NCBI RefSeq assembly: GCF_014203555.1
Contig: NZ_JACHJH010000004.1
Location: 124,001 to 188,000 of the forward strand
Direction of reading: 5' to 3'
DNA: 64,000 bases
Origin: Streptomyces olivoverticillatus
GTDB lineage: Bacteria > Actinomycetota > Actinomycetes > Streptomycetales > Streptomycetaceae
Part shown: positions 1 through 8,938 of the stretch, one piece after another
Position numbering within the stretch: position 1 is the stretch's first letter
Layout of the letters: each line of letters begins with the position of its first letter
Notes under the pieces: generated by a model
The model's input: only the letters and a program-made list of their open reading frames with translations
The model's database searches: none
Told to the model about the DNA's origin: nothing
Program-made: the position numbers and the translations under genes

Positions 1-882
1 TCCACCTTGTCGGCAATCATCACCGAGCCCCTGCCGGCGCCCCGGCGCTCGGGACCGCTCACGCCGGTGCTGCAGGCGCTGATGGCGAAGGAGCCGGAGC
101 ACCGGCCGACCGCCGACCAGGCGCGCGCAATGCTGGAGCAGGTGGCCGAGGGCAGGGCGCCGGCCCCCGCGCCGCCGGCCCCCGCACCTGAGCCGCCGCA
201 GGCCGCCGTCACCCCCACGCCGACGCAGGCCACCACCCACGCGCCACCGCCCGGGTTCGGCGCTGCCCCGCCCTTCCACCAGCCTTCCCCGCAACCTCCG
301 CAGACCGGCTTCCCCCCGCCCGAAGCGCCCGCCCGCCGACGGCGCCGCAGCCGCCCTCTCATCGCAGCGGCCGCCGCCCTCGTCGTGCTGGCCGGAGGCG
401 GCATCACGTACGCCTTGACCGGAAAGCAGGACGGAACGACCGGCGGCGAGGCGCAGGCGCCGTCCGGGGTCAGCTCCCCGGCGGGCGGCGGACGGCCGGG
501 CGGAGGCACGACCACCGGCGCGATCCCCCCGTCGTCCGCAAACCCCCACGGAACACCGTCGCGCTCGTCGGCCTCGCCGAAGGGCAAGCCCGGTGCCAGT
601 GCCACTGCCGTGTCGAAGAGTTGCAACGGCTGGAGCCACCAGGACCCGAAGCCGGGCGCCTACGGCTACCTGACCGGCGACTACCACCTGACGACGGGCC
701 CGTACGAGTCGTGCCCCGCCGTGACCCGGGCCAAGGCCGGCACCAAGCTCTGGTACCACTGCTCGGTCAACAACGCCTACGGCAACAAGTGGATTTACGT
801 CCGCATGGAGGGCACGAGCACCTCGGGCTGGATGTCCAGCGACAACCTCACCCGCCAGAGCGGGCAGGCCGTCCACTGTTAG
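1..882 (+). CDS. Ser/Thr protein kinase, C-terminal part (5' truncated)
   Basis: The reading frame is open from the window edge. It begins with the last helices of a Hanks-type kinase C-lobe (LTPVLQALMAKEPEHRPT, the 'KxPxxRPT' signature that closes these domains). A Pro/Ala-rich juxtamembrane linker follows, then one transmembrane helix at about bases 345-420 preceded by an RRRRR cluster, a Gly/Ser/Thr-rich stretch, and an extracellular domain of about 85 residues with four cysteines. The protein is therefore a membrane receptor kinase of PknB architecture with a small, probably disulfide-bonded sensor, not PASTA repeats. The N-terminal catalytic part lies outside the window, so activity cannot be judged. 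It converges on the next gene with 18 bp between stops. Confidence 0.85.
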   Translation, partial: STLSAIITEPLPAPRRSGPLTPVLQALMAKEPEHRPTADQARAMLEQVAEGRAPAPAPPAPAPEPPQAAVTPTPTQATTHAPPPGFGAAPPFHQPSPQPPQTGFPPPEAPARRRRRSRPLIAAAAALVVLAGGGITYALTGKQDGTTGGEAQAPSGVSSPAGGGRPGGGTTTGAIPPSSANPHGTPSRSSASPKGKPGASATAVSKSCNGWSHQDPKPGAYGYLTGDYHLTTGPYESCPAVTRAKAGTKLWYHCSVNNAYGNKWIYVRMEGTSTSGWMSSDNLTRQSGQAVHC

Positions 883-900
883 CCTCGGCGGCCCCGAGGG

Positions 901-2214
901 TCAGGACGACAGCTGCGCCCAGGCGTTCGGGCCCGCGTTGTACCAGTAGCGGTGGTCGGTGTTCAGGGCGACCGTGCGGAACGGGCGGCCGTGGTCGTCG
1001 ATGCGGGTGGTGCCCTGGCGGTCGCCGCTGCTCCATGCCAGCACCAGGTACCAGCTGACGTCCTGGCCGAGCGTCGAGGCGTCGATGTTCAGCACCTGCG
1101 GGTCGTTGACGGACACCTTGTACGGGAAGTCGGTCGAGCTCGTCGGCCTCTCGCCCTCCCTGCCGGGGACGGGCCGCGGTCGCGGTACGGCGTCGTCGAG
1201 GTCGACGGCGAACGACGCGGGGGCCAACGCGCCGCCGCAGCCCGAGCCCATGGTGTACGCGTTCCAGCGCGGTGCCTTGCGGGCGCCGTCCACGTGGACG
1301 TACAACGCGTGCAGCACCACGGGTCTGTTGTCCGTGCCCTGGACGGTCACCTGCATCCGCAGGTGACCCGCCGGTACGGCGTGCAGGGCCGCGGCCCAGC
1401 CGTCGGTCGCGTGCCGGGCGGGCGGCGGTGGGACCTTGCCGGGCTCCTGGTCCAGGGCGAACCACTGGTCGCAGGGGCTTTCCCAGTTGTCGGGCAGGAC
1501 GTTGACGGTGAACGGGTCGGCTGCGGCGGCGTCCGGGGAGCTGCCTGCCGCTGCCTTCTCCTCAGCAGCATGCGGGGAAGCCGCCCGGGATGCCGCCTGT
1601 GCCGATGGCGTCGGTGTCGCCGCGGGGGACGAGGACCGGCCGTCCGCGGTGACCGTGCCCGCCGCCTCTCTCAACGTGCCCTCATGCGACGCCGCCCGCG
1701 ACGCGCTGTGCCGCACGGCGGGAGATGCGGCACCGGAGTGCGAGCCTCCCAAGGACGAGACGGCGACGGCGGTGCCGGCGACCACGGTGGTGGCGACGGC
1801 CGCCGCGGCAGCGAGCAACAGCCGCCTGCGGCGCCCGGTCCCCGCCTCGGGTATCCGGACGGTGGTCGGCTCCACCACCGGGGGTGGCGCCGCTTCTCCG
1901 TCCGGCGCCGCCGCGGTCTCCGGTTCCACGGGGACCGGCCCGGTGTCCTCGGTGGCGCTCGCCGTCGCCCGGCGGCGCTCCGCGACCGCCAGGATCCACT
2001 GCCGGTGCAAGGCGACCAGTTCGTCGGCCGACGCCCCGCAGACCTTGGCGAACCTCTCCACCGGGGCGTAATCGGAGGGCACCGTCGCACCGTTGCAGTA
2101 GCGGTGCAGGGTCGAAGTGCTGGAGTGCAGGCGCTTGGCGAGCGTGCCGTAACTGCGTCCCGAACGCTCCTTGAGCTCGCGCATCAGTTCCGCGAACCGA
2201 TCGGTCTCCCGCAC
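901..2214 (-). CDS. Membrane-anchored XRE-type helix-turn-helix protein
   Basis: This 437-residue protein opens with a short XRE-like HTH (RSYGTLAKRLHSSTSTLHRY, about residues 15-35) and a helical region ending in an Arg-rich segment. A single hydrophobic helix follows at about residues 127-153, then a low-complexity Ser/Ala linker and a C-terminal domain of about 180 residues outside the membrane. Proteins with this layout are common in Streptomyces, but their ligand and targets are not known to me. I chose the GTG at 2214 because a GAGG-type ribosome site lies just upstream and the HTH starts soon after; an ATG at 2262 is in frame but adds sequence unlike the family. Confidence 0.75.
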   Translation of the reverse strand: MRETDRFAELMRELKERSGRSYGTLAKRLHSSTSTLHRYCNGATVPSDYAPVERFAKVCGASADELVALHRQWILAVAERRRATASATEDTGPVPVEPETAAAPDGEAAPPPVVEPTTVRIPEAGTGRRRRLLLAAAAAVATTVVAGTAVAVSSLGGSHSGAASPAVRHSASRAASHEGTLREAAGTVTADGRSSSPAATPTPSAQAASRAASPHAAEEKAAAGSSPDAAAADPFTVNVLPDNWESPCDQWFALDQEPGKVPPPPARHATDGWAAALHAVPAGHLRMQVTVQGTDNRPVVLHALYVHVDGARKAPRWNAYTMGSGCGGALAPASFAVDLDDAVPRPRPVPGREGERPTSSTDFPYKVSVNDPQVLNIDASTLGQDVSWYLVLAWSSGDRQGTTRIDDHGRPFRTVALNTDHRYWYNAGPNAWAQLSS

Positions 2215-2421
2215 TGTTCCACCCTCCCCCTCGCCCCGGAACCACGTTCCAGGCTCGACCATTCCCCCAGGTGAGAGGGGGCGGAACCGTTCCAGGGTTC
2301 CAACTTCCCCGGCACGGACCCCACTGGGACGAAACCGGCCGCACAGTTGCGCCGTCAGCCGGTCGGCCACGCCGACCGGACTCATCGCCCAGTGTGCGAT
2401 CCACCCGACGGGAAATTCCTC

Positions 2422-3066
2422 ATGTCCGCGCCGCGCACCCTCACTTCGCTCGCCGCCCTCGCCCTCGGCTCCGCCGCCTTGGTCGGCTGCGCCGGCCCGT
2501 CCCCCGCCTCATCCGGAGCCACTGCATCCGCACCGGCCGCGGAGCCCGCCGCGGCTCCCACCTCGGTCACGCAACCGACGGCCAAGCAGCCCGCGGCCAA
2601 GCACTCCCCGACGGCCCACCCGTCCCCGGCGAAGGGCGGCTCGTCTCAGGCGGGGATTGCCTACTGCCGGGCCTCGCAGCTCACCGTCACCGCCACTCCC
2701 GTGACTCGCCCGGAGAACCACCTGCTGATCACCGCCCGCAACAAGAGCGGCAAGCGCTGCAACCTGGGCATCATCGGCCTCGTCACCTTCGACGGAATGA
2801 ACGGGAAGAGCGGAAAGAACGAGAAGGTCCGCGCCGAAGCCCCCGGCGGCCTCGGAGGCGGTCCCACCATCCTGGAGCCCGGCTGGGCCGGCTACGAGGG
2901 CGTCGCCCTCGACCGTCAGGACGCCCCCGGCGACGGCACCCAGGCCACGGCCCTGGCCGTCGAGACCGAGGGCGGCGGTGTGATCAAGGTGCCTGTCGCG
3001 GTCCACGTCCACTCCCCGGCCGTCACCCCCTGGCGGGACTCGCCCGCCGACGCCCTCGCCGACTGA
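2422..3066 (+). CDS. DUF4232-type lipoprotein
   Basis: A signal peptide with lipobox LVGC (Cys at residue 23) predicts a lipid-anchored extracytoplasmic protein of 214 residues. After a Thr/Ser/Pro/Lys-rich spacer comes a DUF4232-like beta domain with the typical 'NHLLITARNKSGKRCNL' core and two cysteines. Function in the family is unknown. A second member of the same family lies at 53068-53706, so the organism keeps several paralogs. The start is an ATG 26 codons into the longer open frame, chosen because it begins the signal peptide. Confidence 0.8.
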   Translation: MSAPRTLTSLAALALGSAALVGCAGPSPASSGATASAPAAEPAAAPTSVTQPTAKQPAAKHSPTAHPSPAKGGSSQAGIAYCRASQLTVTATPVTRPENHLLITARNKSGKRCNLGIIGLVTFDGMNGKSGKNEKVRAEAPGGLGGGPTILEPGWAGYEGVALDRQDAPGDGTQATALAVETEGGGVIKVPVAVHVHSPAVTPWRDSPADALAD

Positions 3067-3105
3067 TCCCGGGCCGGTCCCGGCGCGAGGCCGCCGCTCC
3101 GGTGG

Positions 3106-3804
3106 TCACGCGTCTGCTGCCCAGGGGCCCATCAGGCCCTCTTCATAGGCGAGGACGACTGCCTGGGTGCGATTGCTCGCGCCCAGCTTGGTCAGCACGT
3201 TGCCCACGTGCGTTTTGACGGTCTCCAGGCTCACCTGCAGCTGTGTGGCGGCCTCTTGGTTGGACCGGCCCTTGGCCATGAGCCGCAGGATTTCCCTCTC
3301 GCGGCCGGTGAGCGCGGCCGCCCTGCCGGTGGGCGCGTGCCGCGGTACGGGCCTGGCGGCGGCCAGCCGGCGGACGGCGTCCGGGAACAGGAGGGAGTCG
3401 CCGGTGGCCACCAACCGGATGGCATGCGCGATCTGCTGGGACGGCGCCCGCTTCCGGATGAACCCGCTGGCGCCTGCCCGCAGGGCGTCGTAGACGTGTT
3501 CGTCGTTCTCGAAGGTGGTGATGACGATGACCTTCGGCGGGTCGGCCAGCGCGGAGCGCAGCCGCCGCGTGGCCTCGATGCCGTCGACGGACGGCATCCG
3601 CACGTCCATCAGCACGACGTCGGGGCGCAGCCGCTCCACCAGGGGAAGCACTTCGGCTCCGTCGGCGGCCTCGCCGACGACGTCCAGGTCGGGCTTGGCC
3701 GACAGCAGGGCCCGCAGTCCGGTGCGGGTGAGCTCGTCGTCGTCGACGATGAGGACGGTGACCGGCGGGTCGGGGTCGGGGGCGGTGCTGCCGCTCGCGT
3801 TCAT
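3106..3804 (-). CDS. NarL/LuxR-family response regulator
   Basis: The 232-residue protein has a receiver domain with the acidic cluster at residues 21-23, the phosphoacceptor Asp67 (VVLMDVRMP) and a conserved Lys near residue 117. It ends in a LuxR-type HTH (LTGREREILRLMAKGRSN... VKTHVGNVLTKL). Its ATG overlaps the TGA of the upstream histidine kinase gene by four bases (ATGA), so the two are translated together and form a cognate pair. Targets are not evident; no transporter gene follows in the same direction. Confidence 0.95.
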   Translation of the reverse strand: MNASGSTAPDPDPPVTVLIVDDDELTRTGLRALLSAKPDLDVVGEAADGAEVLPLVERLRPDVVLMDVRMPSVDGIEATRRLRSALADPPKVIVITTFENDEHVYDALRAGASGFIRKRAPSQQIAHAIRLVATGDSLLFPDAVRRLAAARPVPRHAPTGRAAALTGREREILRLMAKGRSNQEAATQLQVSLETVKTHVGNVLTKLGASNRTQAVVLAYEEGLMGPWAADA

Positions 3805-5039
3805 GGCGCCGACCGTAGCGGTATGCGTGCGGCGAGCCGCCAGTGCGTGCCGTGCTCGTCCGTGGGCCCCGAGGACACCTCGCCGCGCAGCAGCCGCACG
3901 CGCTCGCTGATCCCCGTCAGTCCGTGCCCGCGCTCCCTGCCCGGGCGGAAGGGCACCGTGGCGGCGAGCGGGTTGACGAGCTCGACCTCCAGCCAGCCGT
4001 CCCGAACGGCGACGCGCAGGGTGATGCCCGCCATGTCGCTGTGGCGCATGGCGTTGGTCAGGCCCTCTTGGACGATGCGGTAGGCCTCGCGGGACACGAC
4101 GGCCGGTATTCGGGTGAGGTCCCCCGCGGTCTCGACGTGCACCTGGGCGCCCGCCCCGCGGACCCGCTCGGTCAAGGGGCCCAGGTGGGCCAGGGTGCGC
4201 TGCGGTGTGGTGGGCGACTGCCCTTCCCGCAGGACGCCGAGCACGTGGTCGAGGTCGTCCATCGCCGTGCGGGACGTCTCCTCGATGCTGTTGAGGGCGC
4301 GTCGGGCCGCGTGTGGATCGCTGTCCATCAGCTCCGCTGCGACGGCGGCCTGGATGGTCGAGGCCGTCAGGGTGTGGCCTATCGAATCGTGCAGCTCCTG
4401 GGCCAGTCGATTGCGCTGGGCCAGCAGGTCCAACTGCTGCTCCGCGGCGGCCAGCCGCTCGGCGGCGCGGGGGCCGAGGAGGAGCGGGGCGAGCAGGCGC
4501 AGGACCGCGGCACCGCCGACGGCGGCGTATCCGGCGAGCGCCAGGCATCCGGCGGCTGCAGCCACCGTCCACAGCCCCGGCCATCCGGGCTCCACGGGGA
4601 CGGTCCAGCCGAAACTCGCCACCGGCCCACCACCGCTCAGCCAGAAGGTGGGGAGGATGAGGGCCGCGAAGACCGCGAGGCAGGCCACCGCGGTCACCGC
4701 CCCGCCCACCGCCATATGCGCCCCCAAGTACGCCGAGGTCCGCAGCCGGTCCGTCCAGGCAGGGGCCGGCGCTTCCGGCGGCTCGGAAAGACCGGTGGCC
4801 GCAAGGCCGTTGGCCAGCCGGATGCACCCGCGGCGCGCCGCACGAGGAGCGCCCATGGCCACGAGCACCGCGCACAGCGCGACGCAGAATCCCACGGTGC
4901 GCAGCGCCGTCGGCCACTTCGGCGAGGCCACGACGAGGGCCAGGGCCATCGGCGGCAGGCTCATGGCCGCGCCGATGCCCGCGTACACCCAACTCCGGTA
5001 CGCGGCCTGGCCGAAGAGCGGACGAATCACGGTGCTCAC
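3801..5039 (-). CDS. Sensor histidine kinase (HisKA_3 type)
   Basis: The 412-residue membrane kinase has about four hydrophobic segments in the first 190 residues. A HisKA_3 dimerisation domain follows with the phosphoacceptor His217 in ELHDSIGHTLT, then a HATPase domain with an N box (REAYRIVQEGLTNAMRHS) and a G box (GHGLTGISERV). This is the usual partner of NarL-type regulators, and the regulator gene overlaps its stop codon. There is no large extracellular sensor, so it probably senses a membrane-associated signal. Confidence 0.95.
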   Translation of the reverse strand: MSTVIRPLFGQAAYRSWVYAGIGAAMSLPPMALALVVASPKWPTALRTVGFCVALCAVLVAMGAPRAARRGCIRLANGLAATGLSEPPEAPAPAWTDRLRTSAYLGAHMAVGGAVTAVACLAVFAALILPTFWLSGGGPVASFGWTVPVEPGWPGLWTVAAAAGCLALAGYAAVGGAAVLRLLAPLLLGPRAAERLAAAEQQLDLLAQRNRLAQELHDSIGHTLTASTIQAAVAAELMDSDPHAARRALNSIEETSRTAMDDLDHVLGVLREGQSPTTPQRTLAHLGPLTERVRGAGAQVHVETAGDLTRIPAVVSREAYRIVQEGLTNAMRHSDMAGITLRVAVRDGWLEVELVNPLAATVPFRPGRERGHGLTGISERVRLLRGEVSSGPTDEHGTHWRLAARIPLRSAP

Positions 5040-5212
5040 GGCCTGAACAGTACCTTCAGGCTCCTCGGCGCACCTCCCCCGGAAGAGCGAGTACGGACTC
5101 CCTCTGCCAGGGGATTTTGCAATTCCCCCGTCACAGCGATGCGCAGGCGCCCCACCGGTTGAGAGCGTTCACGAAGGAAAAGCGACTCAATTCGCGGCCC
5201 TGAAAGGCAATC

Positions 5213-5938
5213 GTGAAATCGAAACCCGCGGCGCGTTCCGAAGCCCCAATCTCCATGGCCCCCAGAACCAGTGCCGCAAAAATCGGCGCGGCCCTGTGGA
5301 TCACCGCCGTCGTGCAGTTCCTCGTCGTCCAGCTGGCCGTGGAGGCCGGCTGGCGCACGCCCTACAGCTGGGCGGCCAACAACATCAGCGACCTCGGCAA
5401 TGTCCACTGCCAGACCTGGGACGTCTCCCGCCCCCGCTATGTGTGCTCGCCCCTGCACGCCGCCATGAACGCCTCGTTCATCGCCCACGGCGTCCTGCTG
5501 CTCGCCGGAACGCTGCTGGCCGGCGCCTGCTGGGGCCGCGGGCCGGTGTCGGTGAGCGCCAGGGTTCTGATGGTCGTCAACGCCGTGGGATGGGTCATCG
5601 TCGGCCTCGTGCCCGCGGACGTCGACGAGAACCTCCACGTACTGGGTGCGCTCTTCATCATGGGGCTGGGCAACATCGGGCTCGTCTGCACCGGATTCGT
5701 CCGCCGGGATTCGCTGTTCGGCGGGCAGCGCCGCACGACCCTCGCGCTCGCCGCGGCCGCGGTGATTGCGACGGTGATGTTCTTCGGTCAGCTCGATCCG
5801 GGAACGGGCCTGGGCGGCCTGGAGCGCATCGCGGCCTTCGCCCTGGACGGGTGGGCCCTCGTGATGGCCCTCGCTGTGTTCGGAGTGTTCCGGCGCCCCG
5901 TTCCGGAGGTACCCGGGAAGCCGGAAACCCCGTTCTAG
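5213..5938 (+). CDS. DUF998-family integral membrane protein
   Basis: This 241-residue protein has about six hydrophobic helices and the DUF998-like motif 'SWAANNISDLGN' after the first helix. The family has no established function. The GTG at 5213 has a GAAAGG ribosome site six bases upstream; an ATG at 5255 is a possible internal start, but the upstream residues are hydrophilic and plausible. The gene is divergent from the two-component operon and is followed by a strong bidirectional terminator. Confidence 0.75.
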   Translation: MKSKPAARSEAPISMAPRTSAAKIGAALWITAVVQFLVVQLAVEAGWRTPYSWAANNISDLGNVHCQTWDVSRPRYVCSPLHAAMNASFIAHGVLLLAGTLLAGACWGRGPVSVSARVLMVVNAVGWVIVGLVPADVDENLHVLGALFIMGLGNIGLVCTGFVRRDSLFGGQRRTTLALAAAAVIATVMFFGQLDPGTGLGGLERIAAFALDGWALVMALAVFGVFRRPVPEVPGKPETPF

Positions 5939-5970
5939 CGCGGATCCCGCTCCGGCGCGGATCCCGCTCC
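5938..5970. repeat. 17-bp tandem duplication
   Basis: The 16-base unit GCGCGGATCCCGCTCC occurs twice (5938-5953 and 5955-5970) with a one-base spacer, directly after the DUF998 stop codon and before the terminator. It is probably a small slippage duplication of no coding consequence. Confidence 0.7.
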
Positions 5971-5975
5971 AGTGC

Positions 5976-6006
5976 ACAAGCCCCAGGCGGACGGCCTGGG
6001 GCTTGT
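5976..6006. terminator. Bidirectional hairpin terminator
   Basis: A perfect 13-bp stem (ACAAGCCCCAGGC paired with GCCTGGGGCTTGT) has a five-base loop between the convergent DUF998 and DUF2795 genes. Streptomyces terminators commonly lack a U-tract, so the stem and its position are the evidence. Confidence 0.85.
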
Positions 6007-6014
6007 CGTGGTTC

Positions 6015-6209
6015 TCAACCCGTACCGAAGACGTCCTTCTGGACCTCGGTGGGGTTGTTGTAGGTGTCCTTGGAGTGGGCCTGCAGGCGTCTGACCACGT
6101 CGCTGCTCGCCTTGTTGTCCTCGGCGAGCCGGGCGAGGTCCTTGCCTCTCGCGGGGTAGTGGGCGCCCTTCAGGACCTGCTGCACATCGATCGGGTTCTC
6201 CTGAGCCAT
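6015..6209 (-). CDS. DUF2795-family small protein
   Basis: The 64-residue protein begins MAQENPIDVQQVLKGAHYP and matches the DUF2795 pattern: a helical domain with a 'L.GxxYPAxxxDLxxxAexnga' core. Its function is unknown; related proteins are frequent stand-alone genes in Actinobacteria. An AGAGGA ribosome site sits seven to eight bases before the ATG. Longer in-frame extensions upstream overlap the neighbouring regulator gene and are rejected. Confidence 0.85.
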   Translation of the reverse strand: MAQENPIDVQQVLKGAHYPARGKDLARLAEDNKASSDVVRRLQAHSKDTYNNPTEVQKDVFGTG

Positions 6210-6283
6210 AACGGATTCCTCTCGGTTTGTGCCGGTATGCCAGTATCCCGCAGTCCGATTCTGGCCGCCCCGGGCCCACCCCG

Positions 6284-7201
6284 CTACCCGGAGGCCTGCG
6301 ACCCCCGTCCCGTGCCCGTTTCCACGGCCGTTTCCGCCGCGGTCTCCGCCGTTTCTTCGGTCTCCAGATCCGCCAGGTCGAGCAGGGTCATCGCGTCGTG
6401 GTCGGGGGTTCCGGGCGGCGCCATGTAGATCACCATGCGCTGGCCGTCCGTGCGGTTGAGGGAGAGCACCTCGTGGGTGAGGGTCATCGTGCCGACGGAC
6501 GGGTGGTGGAAGGTCTTCGCACCATCGCCGATGCTCCGCACCTCGTACCGCTCCCACAGCCGGTTGAAGTCCGGGCTCTTCACCACCAGTTCGCCGATGA
6601 GCGCCGCCAGGTCCGGGGCGTCCGGATCGCTTCCCGCCACGGCGCGCAGCTGGGCGACGCAGCCCTTGGCCTTCTGCTCCCAGTCCGGCCACAGGTCGCG
6701 GGCGGCCGGGTGGAGGAAGGTGTAGCGAATCGTGTTGCGCTGCCGTGCGGGCCAGTTGGCCATGCCGTGCAGCAGGCGCATGCCGCCGGGGTTCGCGGCC
6801 AGCAGGTCGTTGGTGCGGCTGACGACGTACGCCGGATTGGGGCGGACCGTCTCCAGCAGCAGCTTCACGCTGGGGCGGACGGTGCGGGAGGGGCGCGGGC
6901 GCGGTTCGGGTGCGCGGCGGGCCGCCTGGGCCGCGAGTTCGCGCAGGTAGGTGCGCTCTTCGTCGTTCAACCGCAGTGCACTGGCCAGTGCTTCGACCAC
7001 GGCGGGGCTGGGGCGGGTCTCCTTTCCGCGCTCCAGGCGGGTGTAGTAGTCGATGCTCACGCCCGCGAGGGTGGCCAGTTCCTCGCGGCGCAGGCCGGGG
7101 GTCCGGCGCACTCCGGGGCCGGCCGGCAGCCCCACGTCGGCGGGGCGGACGCCGCTCCGGCGGGCCCGCAGGAATCGTCCCAGCTCGGTCTGGTCGGTCA
7201 T
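6284..7201 (-). CDS. XRE/MmyB-type transcriptional regulator
   Basis: The 305-residue protein has an N-terminal helix-turn-helix (LRREELATLAGVSIDYYTRL) and the MmyB-like ligand-binding domain that follows it in many Streptomyces regulators (HPAARDLWPDWEQKA, 'SPDFNRLWERYEV'). It ends in a Glu/Thr/Ala-rich tail. It is divergent from a drug-exporter-type MFS gene with 176 bp between starts, the classic layout for a local repressor of an efflux pump. A palindrome at 7220-7240 lies just upstream of its start. Confidence 0.9.
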   Translation of the reverse strand: MTDQTELGRFLRARRSGVRPADVGLPAGPGVRRTPGLRREELATLAGVSIDYYTRLERGKETRPSPAVVEALASALRLNDEERTYLRELAAQAARRAPEPRPRPSRTVRPSVKLLLETVRPNPAYVVSRTNDLLAANPGGMRLLHGMANWPARQRNTIRYTFLHPAARDLWPDWEQKAKGCVAQLRAVAGSDPDAPDLAALIGELVVKSPDFNRLWERYEVRSIGDGAKTFHHPSVGTMTLTHEVLSLNRTDGQRMVIYMAPPGTPDHDAMTLLDLADLETEETAETAAETAVETGTGRGSQASG

Positions 7202-7219
7202 GCGGTCAGTCTGCCAGCG

Positions 7220-7240
7220 GGCTGCCGGGGCCCGGCAGCC
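7220..7240. promoter_or_regulatory. Palindrome in the regulator/MFS divergent promoter
   Basis: GGCTGCCGGG and CCCGGCAGCC form perfect ten-base arms around one central base, 19 bp upstream of the regulator's ATG. The position fits an autoregulatory operator of the adjacent XRE protein, though a GC-rich palindrome of this kind can also be a simple hairpin. Confidence 0.4.
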
Positions 7241-7377
7241 GCGTGGGGGGCCCTGTCACACCCCCGCTCGCCACACCCCGGAAAAGCGCGGTCTGCCTTC
7301 TTCCCGCACGTCGGCCCAGTCTGGTGACCAGCGAACAGGCAACGACCCCCGCCACCTTGAGCGCCCCGGAGGACCAC

Positions 7378-8823
7378 ATGACCACGACCTTGAGCGAACG
7401 GCCGACTGCAGAACAGCCGACGGCAGAACGGCCGACTGCACCCCGCACCTCGCCCCCGGCCGCCGCAGCCGCAGCCGCACCCCGACAGGTGTCGTCCCGG
7501 GTGGTGCTCGGCGCGGCTCTCCTGGGCTTCTTCGTGATCGGCCTGGACGCCTCCGCCGTCAACGTCGCGCTGCCCGCGGTCGGACGGACGCTGGGCGGGA
7601 CCACCGCCGGGCTGCAGTGGATCGTCGACGCCTACACGCTGATGTTCGCGGCGCTGCTGCTGTCGGCGGGCGCGCTCTCGGACCGGATCGGGGCCAACCG
7701 GGCCTTCGCCGCCGGGCTGGTTGTCTTCACCGCGGCCTCCGTGGCCTGCGGCTTCGCTCCCTCGCTGGTTCCCCTGATCGGCGCCCGGCTGGTGCAGGGC
7801 GCCGCGGCGGCGGTCATGCTGCCCTCGTCGCTGGCGCTGGTCCGCCAGGCGTTCCCCGAGGCGGCCGAGCGGGCCCGGGCGATCGCGCTGTGGACGGTCG
7901 GCGGTGCCGTCTCGACGGCCGCCGGTCCGGTCGTCGGCGGGGCGCTGACCAGCTCGCTGGGCTGGCAGGCGATCTTCTTCCTCAATATCCCCGTCGGTCT
8001 GCTCACCCTCGCGGTCCTGGCCCGGGTGCCGAGCTCGCCGCGCCGGGCTGCCTCCATGGACCCGCTGGGCCAGCTGACGGCCGTGATCGCGCTGGGCGCC
8101 CTGACGTTCGGGGTGATCGAGGGCGGCGCCTCCGGCTTCGGCACGCCTTCGGCGATAGCCGGCCTGCTCGTCGCCGCCCTGGCTGCGGCCGCCTTCGTGG
8201 TGACCGAGATGCGCGTCGCCGACCCGATGGTGCCGCTCAACCTGTTCCGCTCCCGTACGGCCTCCGTCAGCCTGGCGATCGGCTTCGCGGTCAACGCGGC
8301 CTTCTACGGAACGGTCTTCGTGCTCAGCCTGTTCTTCCAGCAGGTGCTCGGCCAGTCGGCCGTGGCCGCCGGTCTGATGTTCCTGCCCATGACCGCGCTG
8401 GTCGCCGTGGCGAACGTCAGCTCGGCGAAGGCCGCGGCCCGCTTCGGCCCGCGGATGCCCATCACCGTCGGACAGCTGGTCTGCGCGCTCGGGCTGCTGG
8501 GCCTCCTCGGGGTGGACGCGAGCACCGACAAGCTGCTGATCGCGCTGATGCTCGTACCGCTCGGCATCGGCCTGGGCTTCGCGGTCCCGTCCCTGACCGC
8601 CGTGATGCTGGGCGACATCGACCCGGCCCGCGCGGGCATGGCCGGCGGTGTGCTCAACGCGGGACGCCAGACCGGCGGCGCCCTGGCCGTGGCGGTCTTC
8701 GGCGCCCTCGTCTCCGACCGCGCCTCCTTCGTCCCGGGCATGCACCTGAGCCTGCTGACCGCGGCCCTGCTGCTCCTGGTGACGACGGCCGCGGCCCTGG
8801 CCCTGCCCCGCGGGCGGCGGTGA
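7378..8823 (+). CDS. MFS drug-exporter (DHA2/EmrB-QacA type, 14 TM)
   Basis: The 481-residue protein has 14 hydrophobic segments. A motif-C-like region (VGGAVSTAAGPVVGGAL) and motif A (AGALSDRIGANRAF) are typical of proton-antiport drug exporters of the DHA2 family. The Ala/Pro/Thr-rich N-terminal 35 residues are cytoplasmic. The divergent MmyB-type regulator suggests inducible expression by the exported compound. The substrate cannot be predicted. Confidence 0.92.
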   Translation: MTTTLSERPTAEQPTAERPTAPRTSPPAAAAAAAPRQVSSRVVLGAALLGFFVIGLDASAVNVALPAVGRTLGGTTAGLQWIVDAYTLMFAALLLSAGALSDRIGANRAFAAGLVVFTAASVACGFAPSLVPLIGARLVQGAAAAVMLPSSLALVRQAFPEAAERARAIALWTVGGAVSTAAGPVVGGALTSSLGWQAIFFLNIPVGLLTLAVLARVPSSPRRAASMDPLGQLTAVIALGALTFGVIEGGASGFGTPSAIAGLLVAALAAAAFVVTEMRVADPMVPLNLFRSRTASVSLAIGFAVNAAFYGTVFVLSLFFQQVLGQSAVAAGLMFLPMTALVAVANVSSAKAAARFGPRMPITVGQLVCALGLLGLLGVDASTDKLLIALMLVPLGIGLGFAVPSLTAVMLGDIDPARAGMAGGVLNAGRQTGGALAVAVFGALVSDRASFVPGMHLSLLTAALLLLVTTAAALALPRGRR

Positions 8824-8938
8824 GGCGCCTCCGGCGCCCCAGCGTCCCCACCCATCCCCCAGCCCGCCTCCAGAGCCCCGATAGCCGCCCGGCTCAGGCT
8901 CGTCGGTCAAGTGGTGCACCTCGGCTGAAAGGGCACGC